The notes under the pieces were generated by a model. It saw only the letters and a list, made by a program, of their open reading frames with translations, had not been told where the DNA came from and made no database searches. Shown in pieces: positions 32,831 through 42,137 of a stretch of DNA of 64,000 bases. Position numbers and translations under genes: made by a program. The stretch's first letter is position 1. Each line of letters opens with the position of its first letter. This stretch comes from Diabrotica undecimpunctata (lineage: Eukaryota; Arthropoda; Insecta; Coleoptera; Chrysomelidae). The DNA is taken from positions 128,176,952 through 128,240,951 of the forward strand of contig NC_092806.1 of the NCBI RefSeq assembly GCF_040954645.1, given 5' to 3'.

Positions 32831-33339
32831 AACATATATAAGATCCGTGACGGGGATCACCACGAGAGGAATATTGTAGAAATAAAAATGTGAATAAGAA
32901 ATGTGAAATACTAGTTGCTCTCCTAATTATTTCGTAAAGTATAGTAGTCAATCGAATCAACAAGATTATCATATCGTGATCAGGCTTTGGCACAGTTGCC
33001 AAAGCCGTATCGTCAAATCTTAACTACTGATAATTATTCATTCATTCATTCATTAATGAATACATAATTGTCCCAACATTTATTTATTATTTATTCAAAT
33101 TACTACAATCATAACCGGCGCAGTAGCAATTTTTAAGCGTCCACTACGGGGTTCATAAATATGCTTTTATGATCCGCCTAACTTGAGCAACCAGTTTAAA
33201 ACCACTGAAAAGAAAGGAGCGCATTTTAGTGACTTATAATTGATCTCTATTGGATTTTAGTTGTGTAAAATCTTTTTAATGTGAGTATTTAATCACTGGC
33301 CTCAACTTAGTTTCTTTTATTTTGTTTAAAGGTTACAAA
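32825..33339. other. Unassigned; short ATTC repeat
   Basis: It holds a small ATTC tandem repeat at about 33037-33053 and an imperfect palindrome TTTGGCA...TGCCAAA near 32985-33003. No gene was seen. Confidence 0.4.
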
Positions 33340-33705
33340 TTTGGCACAGTTTTTAGACCTCTTGATCCATGCTGGATCAAGAGATTTAAATGGAGAACGC
33401 CTAAACAACATCCGTTATGCAGATAATACCGTTATTTTTTCAGAAAGTTTTAACAGTTTACAGCAACTAGTAAACAAAGTAAATGAAGTAAGTGAAAGAT
33501 TTGGACTACAAGTAAACATATCAAAAACTAAATTTATGCTCATCAGCAAAAATAAAATTAGAGACGTCCAACTGCTAATCAAAAATAGACCAGTGGACTG
33601 AGTAAAACGGTTTACCTATCTTGGAACAATGGTAAACGGACAATGGGATCACTGACATGAAGTAAAATGTAGAATAGAGAAGGCTAGGAGTGCATTCAAC
33701 AAAAT
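33340..33705 (+). pseudogene. RTE-like RT fragment (palm end)
   Basis: The reading LNNIRYADNTVIFSESFNSL (YADN in place of YADD), GLQVNISKTKFMLISKNK, a stop, then KRFTYLGTMVNGQWDH and KCRIEKARSAFNKM follows an RTE-like protein up to the connection region. It then changes abruptly at about 33706 into Penelope sequence. The matching 3' tail of an RTE element reappears at 35388-35451. Confidence 0.75.
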
Positions 33706-34558
33706 GGTAAAACCTACCCAAACAGATCATGTTAAAAATGATACATCTAATCATCCAACCCAACATAAAATGGCTGCTTTCAACAGTTACATCCATAGGT
33801 TACTCAAATTTCCACTTTCTAATGATAATTTTAATTCAGAACTCAATACTCTTAAACAAATTGCTTTCAATAATGGTTATGATCCTAACATTATCTATAA
33901 GCTTCTAAATAGAGCTAAACTAAAAATTGCAGAAAAGCTTGCATATTCATCACAATGTTTTCTTCAACCTACTACTTCAAATAACACCAGATATTTCTCC
34001 TTCACTTACATTAGCAGCATTTCCAATAAAATATCTAAACTTTTTACTTCTACAATTGATAACATTAAAATTTCCTTCAAGTCACACAACACCTTAGGTT
34101 CCTTCTTAATCAACACCAAAGATAGGATGAACACACTTGACAAAAGTGGTATTTACAAATTAAAATGCGATGATTGTGGTGCCTCTTATGTAGGTAGAAC
34201 CATTAGAAAGTTATCCACTAGAGTTTCAGAACATTTGAATAGACCAAACTCTTCAAGTTTTGGTCAACACTTATTATCCAGTAAACACAATTTTAACATC
34301 AACACTGGTTCATCTATCTTACATGACATTAGTAGAAAGAAAAACTATATGGAGTTGAATTTATTGGAAGATTTGGAGATTACAAGGGAAACAAATGGAA
34401 ACTCTCACTGTCTTAATACTCAAATTAATTTAAATTGTACTAAATTTACACGTATTTTTAAAAACTTTTTAAAAACTTTATTACAGCTTCACCTCGTAGG
34501 GGACCCAGCTCGACTGTTTAGACTGCCTGCACTGAGCACATCCATATTAATTTTATAG
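33704..34558 (+). CDS. Penelope-like C-terminal region with GIY-YIG endonuclease
   Basis: This 284-codon open frame begins (MV) in the upstream RTE sequence and enters Penelope sequence at KPTQTD, the last conserved part of the RT domain. Residues 20-150 are the linker. Residues 147-235 are the GIY-YIG nuclease: GIYKLKCDDCGASYVGRTIR with its C-x2-C knuckle, then STRVSEHL, SFGQHLLSSKHNF and NYMELNLLEDLEI carrying the conserved Glu. The domain nicks DNA for integration. It is intact here, but the RT is missing, so the copy cannot move by itself. The ATG is accidental. Confidence 0.8.
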   Translation: MVKPTQTDHVKNDTSNHPTQHKMAAFNSYIHRLLKFPLSNDNFNSELNTLKQIAFNNGYDPNIIYKLLNRAKLKIAEKLAYSSQCFLQPTTSNNTRYFSFTYISSISNKISKLFTSTIDNIKISFKSHNTLGSFLINTKDRMNTLDKSGIYKLKCDDCGASYVGRTIRKLSTRVSEHLNRPNSSSFGQHLLSSKHNFNINTGSSILHDISRKKNYMELNLLEDLEITRETNGNSHCLNTQINLNCTKFTRIFKNFLKTLLQLHLVGDPARLFRLPALSTSILIL

Positions 34559-35387
34559 TTCAACCATTGACTGTGGGTTCAACTGAACTACTTGGATTAC
34601 ACCCCATTTATATACTTTGCTTTCAATTTTGATTTTTAATTTTAGTATTTTAATTACATAGTCAGATTTCTTCCTTTCCACATTACAGATAGTGCTTGGT
34701 AGACCATTTTATTGTAGTCAACTACCCACTGTCTAATATTTTGTTTAGTCTTCTTCTTGCATTCTTACTTTACGTCGACTTCAGTTGCTCTCAAACTAAC
34801 ACCCTAATTATTATAGACAGGTTTGAGTGCGAGATCTGGATTATTCAATCTACTTAAAAAATATTCTATATAATTTTATATTTCATCAGTGACCTTCTAT
34901 AGTAGTGTCAGTTGGACTTTTGCTCAATACTTAGTTTCATAGAATTTTTAAAAGGTGCAAATCACACATCTATGATTGTGACTGCTTATCCAAGCTGTCA
35001 TTTGTCACATGTCACCCCAACATTTCCGTTAGATCGGGAGCCATTCTGTCTCCGGCTTCTACACGCAATGTAGCTTTTCTTCGATAATTTTAAAGTGTTT
35101 GTTTGTCCTTTTGTAATGTAGTGTGATGTACAATTATATGTTTATGACATTTTGTTCTTGTCGGATAGGCCGCAATTGACGAAGTAAGTCTATAAACGTT
35201 AATCACATAAAAACTCTTTATCAACCATAAACTTCGAGTTTTTATCGAAGTTAATCAATTTCTTTAGTTATAAAAAAACGTTTTTTGGCTTATTTCAGAT
35301 GTCCCTGAAGATGATCTAGGGATCGAAAGTACTTGGGCAAGATTAAATCAAACTGTGCTCGATTTATGCCGTTTATTTGATCAAAGT
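33706..35387 (+). mobile_element. Penelope-like element, 5'-truncated
   Basis: It begins inside the end of the RT domain (KPTQTD), contains an intact linker and GIY-YIG domain, and has a UTR of about 0.8 kb. It ends near CCTGAAGATGATCTAGGGAT, CGAAAG, a Penelope-style terminus. RTE sequence lies immediately on both sides, so the element seems to have landed in an RTE copy. Confidence 0.8.
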
Positions 35388-35451
35388 TAAAATAATTATA
35401 GCCCGAATGATCGCCAATATTCGAAACGAATAGGCTCCAAAAGAAGAAGAA
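35388..35451 (+). pseudogene. RTE 3' terminus
   Basis: It reads IIARMIANIRNE-like, a stop, then AAAAGAAGAAGAAG. This is the C-terminus and tail of the group ending in RMIAN. It probably belongs with the fragment at 33340-33705. Confidence 0.65.
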
Positions 35452-36842
35452 GATCCATGCTGGTTTAAGAATGTGAATCTGAGCTCTGAAACGCTCGACG
35501 CGGAACAATTTTGATGGGAAAAGTTACATAGGGCATAGCAGCTAAGTGCTGTATTCTTGTTGATTGGACATGGTACACACAAACACATACGCACGCACAT
35601 GCGCGCACATATACATCCAAATAAAAAATACACATATACACATGTACAACTTCTCCATGAGCATTCGGTAAATCAGCAAAAAGTCGCATAACTGACTCAT
35701 CGTAGGGTAAGAGTTCGTTGTTAATTTCTTCTGTAGCAACTTTTTTTATTTAGATTAAATATTGACGTGCAAGTAAATTATTTAAGCAGAATATATTTTC
35801 CTTGCCATTAAAGTACGTTTCAGAGCATCAGTTAGATAAGCAAAGTATAGAAGAATTATAAGAGGAAGAATTATCCATTAAAGATTTATGATAAACTACT
35901 TTCAGAGAACCCTGCACATTTTAATAGGTTACGTTCAAACCCACGCCCACAATTTTTCACAAAAGATCCAATCATGGCTATATAGATTGACGCATTGTTC
36001 CTACAAGACTTATCAATTTAACTTTATCGACTTCATAAGGATGATAATTGAAATCAATTCGAACAAAAGTTGCAATTATACCAACTAAACGATCTGTCGT
36101 GTATAAGTAACAAGCAATCAGACGTAATGAGTTGTATTCGTAATAACGAGTGAATGACAGCAAAAAAGGTATGTTATTGATGAATGCAAGTGTATCGCTT
36201 TACATTTTATACAGATAGGATCTTAAAATGAAAAAAAGAAAAACTTTTAGTTGTGCAATAATTATATGGTCGCTTTAGATTATGTATTTACTAGTTACTA
36301 GAAGTTATTAAAAATATATATAAAGATTATATAAGCTCTGTTTGCGAAATTTGAAAATTTGACGTATGCTCTAATTAGTATGTATCTACATTTCCAGACT
36401 CTTTTTTCTTGGATTTTTACCCAAGTATTTAGTGGCTCAAAACATGTACATCCAGTAAGTATTAACCACAACATTTTTGTATCAACCTTGGTCAAAATTT
36501 CAAATTTCATGTTTGCTTTAATTAAAGTGGTTATACTTTTAGGATAGCACTGATAATGGAATATTAATTCCGAAAAAGTTCTGTAATGTAGCCCGAAGGT
36601 TTTTGAATATTAAACCTTTTATAAAGGAATTTTTAAATAATTTTTTTTTCAATTGACAAAGCTTTATAATACAGTTATAAGTATCACGGCATAAAGAAAG
36701 TGCTGGTAATGGAATTGCTGACAGTCTTGAAAAATAATGAGCTAATACTCCTTTTATCGAAACAAAATCATTTAGCGGCATACCAAGAAACCGCATATTA
36801 AAGGTTATTTAAAAATAGACATAGATATGGAAAATAGAAATC
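35452..36842. other. Unassigned; CA-rich patch
   Basis: No gene was recognised. A degenerate CA/CG alternation lies at 35577-35645, and its translations are low-complexity. Confidence 0.4.
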
Positions 36843-38005
36843 TTATTCTTCACCTTCTTGAGCTTTTTTCCCATTATGAGTTCGCCATTTTCTTCCTTCA
36901 CAGTGCACTTTTCTCCCAGTACCTTCTCTGAGGTGTCTATAGCATTTCCTATCTACATTTTCCTGCTTATAGCAGATCTTTCTCTCCGTATTGTACCGGC
37001 GGCTCCCAGTCCAATATTCTTTTCGTGCATCTGTGCCGGAATTTTTTTTACATGCTCTTACGAGCATGTTTACTTTCTAACTTTTTTTTAATTGAGGATT
37101 CTACTTCCGTTCTGTTTCTTATTTCCTTTGTTTTTGTTCTACCCTCTCTAGTAATTTGTAGACATCTTCTCATAAATACCAATTCGACTGTTTTTATTTT
37201 ATTTCTTATTATTTTTGTTATTCACCTTACTTACCCTCCATATTGGGTAATCGTCAGCACTATTTTCTAAAAGATCCTTTTTTTGTTTTCTTTGGTTGCA
37301 GTGTTGTTCCGCATCAGTTCATGGAGTATTTTCGTCGTTTGTTTTCCTTGTACCATTTTTAATTATCTATCTTTCATACAAGTACCATCTCGGCATTATA
37401 TCTAAATACTTAAAAGTCTTACAACTCTTTATAGTCTCTTCTTCTAAAGTTAAGTTTAAATCTGCAACTTCGGATCAAATACATAAGAATTCGGTTTTAC
37501 ACATATTTATCTTCAGTCCGCATAGCTTACATTCTTCCTATAACTTCTTTATCATATATTCCATGTCCTCACTGTCTTGCACAAAGATGACTTGGTCATC
37601 TCCATTTAGAATCCCTGGTTTCGGAAACACTGATCCTTCTACAATTATTTGTTGACCTTTTAACACCTTTTTAAAAAATGGAGGACATCTATAATAAATT
37701 TAGCTCATCTAGAATCTTTTCTCCTACTTCAATTTTATTGAACAACTCTTGTATAAAGCATATGATCCTTGCGAATCCATATTTCATCAGTTTAATTTTT
37801 ATGCTCCCTGGTCCTGGTACTTTGTTTTTTTGTCTTTATTTATTGATTAGTTATATCTTCCTCTGTGATTTCGGCTTCCTCCATATTATTGACACAGGGT
37901 CTTGCTAGATATGCTCCGGTCTATTCTCTTGCAACAATTTTGTGTAATACTTTGTCCATTCCTTTGATGGAATGATCTGTATAATATTTTTACTTCGTTT
38001 ATAAC
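36843..38005 (-). mobile_element. RTE-like element, internally deleted (sister of copy D)
   Basis: On the minus strand, KEWTKYYTKLLQENRPE-like, a KAPGPG-like block, then after a deletion DDQVIFVQDSEDMEYMIKKL and KINMCKTEFLCI follow copy D closely. The interval from FKKGDKRS to just before the FADD box is lost (at about 37615-37680). The 3' part (36843-37270) matches the domain ending in GRRRRGRP-type sequence only weakly. Many stops show it is dead. Confidence 0.7.
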
Positions 38006-38257
38006 TAAATTAAAACAAGAATATCTCGGATATATTACACGTGAAGAGAAATACACCTTGCTCCAACTGATTATGCAGAGAAAGATCCAAGGAAAGAGAA
38101 GCATAGGGAGGCGTAGAATGTCATTGCTTCGCAACCTGAGAGAGTGGTACGGATGTACATGAAATGAACTTTTCAGAGCAGCCGTCTCAAAAGTCCGAAT
38201 AGCTATGATGATTGCCGACTTCCGCGGAGATGGCACTTGAAGAAGAAGAAGAAGCTG
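38006..38257 (+). mobile_element. 5'-truncated RTE-like 3' end
   Basis: It reads YLGYITREEKYTLLQLIMQR, GKRSIGRRRMSLLRNLREWY, a stop, then LFRAAVSKVRIAMMIADFRG and a GAAGAAGAAGAAG tail. It is the same family as 57070-58175. It abuts the minus-strand element at 38005, so it inserted at or in that copy. Confidence 0.75.
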
Positions 38258-38295
38258 AATAAAGTTTAACAATATAACTACCCTATGACAGTTGG

Positions 38296-38385
38296 GAGTC
38301 AATGTATAACAATAAATAAAACACAACTTTCAGAGAGTAGTTATATTGTTTCACATTGGGCCCCACGTTGGGCGCCAATGTATAA
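38296..38385 (-). repeat. LTR retrotransposon remnant with primer binding site
   Basis: On the minus strand, TTGTTATACA is followed by TTGGCGCCCAACGTGGGGC, a textbook LTR-end plus primer binding site (TGGCGCCC...). A second TTGTTATACATTG lies 77 bp away, and inverted copies of AACAATATAACTAC flank the block. No coding part remains nearby. Confidence 0.45.
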
Positions 38386-38499
38386 CAAGAGTAGCTGGCA
38401 ATAGAAAATATTCAGCTGGCCAAATCTTGAAGATACAAGAAAACAAACAAATTAATAAAGCCGCTTGTATATCAGTACACTTAAGTGATATCACAGGTA

Positions 38500-38835
38500 T
38501 AAGTAGATGAGATTAGATAGAAAAGTTCGCATCTATAAATCATGTGTAAGACCAATAATGACTCGATAAAAACTAAAGCCAGTTCAGCAGAAAAAAAAAC
38601 AAAATTTTTCGTCAGAAACGAGAAACTTCAGAGAAATATCTGGGAAAACACCAAGAAACACAATACGATATATTAAAATAAGCAATCTTATGTGGAATAA
38701 GCTAGAATAACAACTGATTTAACAACAACAAACACCAGATCACCAGGAAGAGCATTTAAAAGAAGACAAGAAGAAAAAAAGCGGTCTTAACAACGGACAA
38801 TAACAGGCCCAAGGCCTTATATAAGAAGAAGGTGT
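38500..38835 (+). pseudogene. RTE-like C-terminal fragment
   Basis: It starts RLDRKVRIYKSCVRPIMTYA-like and runs through NEKLQRNIWENTKKH and RSPGRAFKRRQEEKKRS, ending in a TAAGAAGAAGG tail. It has several frame breaks. Confidence 0.6.
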
Positions 38836-40399
38836 TTACATACTCGCCAAGTAAATAGAAAATGAATAAACAATAAATAATTGAAAGGCAATGTATGTAT
38901 GCAAAGTTTAATGCAAATTATTTTCACTAATCACGTATTTTTGTACGCAAATGACGTATTTTTCTGTATAAAAAACTCACTATCCGCTTTCCAAGTCAAG
39001 GGAATTAACCAGCCGCATGAATATTCACCACTTAGTTGTATCTTTGATCAACAGCCAAGTAAACGATATTTCCGCGAGAGATTATCCCATTCGCTGCATT
39101 ATATTTTAACGAGACAAACCTAATATCCGCTACGTTATCGATCAAATCAAAGATCCTAAAGATGTTATCGACAAGAAGATTGCATAGTGGTAAGCAAAGA
39201 GTACATTTTCGTGACATAACGGATCTCGAGAAACTTTGTCAGGGTCGAGAAATACTTACCAACATCAGAAAATTATGTAAATAGTGAAAGAGTTCGAAAG
39301 GTCAATGAATATTTGCAGTGGCGTCACAATAATTGTACTCACTTTTTTATAGTGGACATTAACTAAATATGTGTTTATTTGATTAGCAATAAACTATATT
39401 ATTATAAAAAACATATATCGGCATTGTCTATACTGCACTAAAATTGTGAATTATTATGCTATTAACGTACCTCTTTAAGTAGGTACTAAAGTCTATGCTA
39501 AAGTCTCTAAATTATTGTAGACTTCAACATATATTTCAGAAATTGCTTAAAAAGAATAATAAGTAATAATATTTTAGTGTACTATGTATTTCCAGTATAA
39601 TCAGTAATCCAGTATTTCCTATATAATTCCAGTATATGTATTGCAATAAATTATTTTCTACTCAACGCTTTCTTTACAAAATTATAATCACGGGACATTT
39701 TTTTCTTATTGGTAAATAATTAAGAGTTTCTCATTATGAATCCTCAGTTGATACAAATATCTAATTTTCGGACCACCGCTGAAGTTTTATATTGTGTAAT
39801 ATAGTTCTCAGTTCACTTTGATATATTATTTACTCTTTATTTTATAATGAGAAATTGTTATAAACACTTATGTATGAAAAATTTTTACAAGGCGGGACAA
39901 ATGCCCACAAACCAATTTAAGAAGCTTCTAAAAATATAATGGGTGGCGATTTAAAAACTCACTTCTATTAATATCATAATTCCCGTAAATATTATGGAAT
40001 TCGGAAGCCGCCATATCGTAAGTATTACTCTTAAAATTGAACTGAGAACGACTGTTCAATCATTTATGTTATCATCAATTATTTAATGGTAGTATGTATC
40101 TATCTATACTTTAACTACGCGGTTATTTACCTTCCGGTATATTGAATTATTTGCTAAATTCTTTGGCAGTAATTTTATTGTTCTTATTATATTTGTGTAA
40201 GCAGCTAGATACTAAGGTACAAGTTACAAGTTACATGGTACAATGGCTTTTTGATGAATTGTAGTTTTATATGTGAGTTTATGAATTGGGGCTGAACTCT
40301 TTTTAGTATGGAGTCTATTAGAATATTTACCTCAGTGAAGATCGTTATTAAGAAATAAAATCAGTCTGGAAAACCTATTTTTAAACTCTTCTAGGGACT
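38836..40399. other. Mostly unassigned; one unrecognised short ORF
   Basis: A minus-strand frame at 39032-39217 reads NVADIRFVSLKYNAANGIIS and AVDQRYN. It is not low-complexity, but I recognise no family. The rest is AT-rich without signals. Confidence 0.35.
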
Positions 40400-41225
40400 A
40401 GAAAATGAAGAGCATAGGACATGCATCACATTGAGGAATACACCGAAAATATAGAACCTCCGACGATGGAAGAGGTAAAACAAGCAATAGGAGCGCAAAA
40501 GAATAACAAGGCTCCAGGTATTGACAATGTTCCTTCTGAGCTATATAAATTAGGTAGCGAACACCTAGTAGGACAAATGCATACGCTTATGAAGCAGATT
40601 TGGAATGATGAAAAGATCCCTAGAGAGTGGAAAATCGGGATTATATGCCCAATTTGTAAAAAAGGGGATAAACTGAAATGCGAAAATTATCGCGGCATAA
40701 CCCTTTTATGCACAGCCTACAAAGTTTTTATTTAGATACTAAACAAACGACTCCAAAAACTAACTCAACATATTGTCGGGAAATATCAAATCAGTTTCTG
40801 ACAAGAAAGATCTACAACTGGTCAGCTATTCACAGTAAAACAAATTCCAGACAAATCGTGGGAATACGACACTGACGTCAAAAACATATTCATAGATTTC
40901 AAACAGGCCTACGACTAAATTAATAGACAAAAGTTATACCAAATATAGCTTTAACATCTCCCAAAAATATATCCGACTAGTAAAAGCAACAATGGACTTG
41001 AACAGCAACTGTCAGAGTACAAAATGAGCTTACTAAGAACTTTTCAATAGTCAAAGGATTAAAGTAAGAAGACGAAGTATTCACAATTAAAACCATTGGG
41101 CAGAAGAGACCGGATTAGAAATAAATATTCAAAAGACAAAAAAGCTAACACAGGCAAGCGCTAGGGGAAACAGATCCACAGTTAAATAAGAGGACGATAT
41201 TGAACCTGTAGAAAGTTTCTTAACT
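40400..41225 (+). pseudogene. RTE-like RT, N-terminal half
   Basis: An open part (40421-40735) reads TMEEVKQAIGAQKNNKAPGI and KIGIICPICKKGDKLKCENY, RT blocks 0-2. Decayed sequence continues through IFIDFKQAYD, an ATMDLNS-like block and EINIQKTKKLTQASARGNR to about 41225. The last part is near-identical in motif to the start of the fragment at 53880-54560, so both are one family. The catalytic box is lost. Confidence 0.75.
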
Positions 41226-41232
41226 ACCTTTT

Positions 41233-41381
41233 GAAGTTATACTTCTATACGCGCGCTCCACGTTGTAAATTTGAACGGGAGTGAATCGGTAAAATCATTA
41301 CATATGTAAGATAATGAGTAAGAGAGGGACAGAAGATATATTTTCTCTCTCTACCTCTCTCGAGAACAAAAATGTTCCGTT

Positions 41382-41383
<2 letters not shown>
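41233..41383 (+). repeat. MITE end, copy 1 of family 48985-49640
   Basis: It begins GAAGTTATACTTCTATACGC and runs through ATCATTACATATGTAAGATA to a CT-rich block. It matches, inverted, the right end of the repeat at 49480-49640 and, directly, 48985-49130. It is cut by the TA repeat that follows. Confidence 0.6.

Positions 41384-41440
<57 letters not shown>
41384..41440. repeat. (TA)n microsatellite
   Basis: About 57 bp of TA repeats, continuing as an AT-rich patch to about 41475. Confidence 0.97.
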
Positions 41441-41445
<5 letters not shown>

Positions 41446-41753
41446 TATATATAATATAATATTTATTAATCATATTATTGATGACCCTCGAAGATATAAT
41501 AAAATTAACAGATTGGGAAAACAGAGGAATATGTATTAACGGAAAGTACCTAAATCACCTTAGATATGCGGATGATATACTCCTAATCTCCTCGGAACGA
41601 CAAGAACTAGAATTAATGCTGAATGAACTTCATGAAAAATCACTGCAAAAAGGCCTAAAAATTAACTTTAACAAAACAAAAGTAATGACAAACACGGAAG
41701 ACCAAGAGGCAATAAAAATACAAATAGAAAAAATAGAACAGGTAAATGAGTAT

Positions 41754-42137
41754 TGTTGTGAATTTATTAATTGTTAAGTCTTTAATTTATAATGTCTTGT
41801 TCTTATCTTAATTCATTAAAAAGCACAATGACTGATATTTATTTATTTTCACTAAACATACATAATTTATTAAAAAGCGAACGTAACATTTTATCGCGAG
41901 CGCGTCGTCCGAATTAACTGTCCCTTCCAAATAAAGTTCCGTTATTATATACCAGTGCCGTTATCTCGAAAAATCCAAAACCTTCGATGGCGAAACGGTA
42001 AAGGCAAACTGGATTTCCCTCGCACTGGTTCTGGAAGGTCGCTCAGGTAAATCGAGGCCTCTCGTAATCTCTACAACATATTAGAATAAAAACATGTTTT
42101 AAAGGTTAAAAACTATGACTCATATTTTTACGTAACA
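41754..42137 (-). repeat. Gypsy 3' LTR
   Basis: 384 bp, TGTTACG...ACAACA on the minus strand. The last 32 bases of the pol frame lie inside it. Confidence 0.95.

Noticed and set aside
33037..33053. Short ATTC tandem repeat as a possible CRISPR-like array
   Set aside because: It is a simple microsatellite. There are no spaced direct repeats anywhere in the window.
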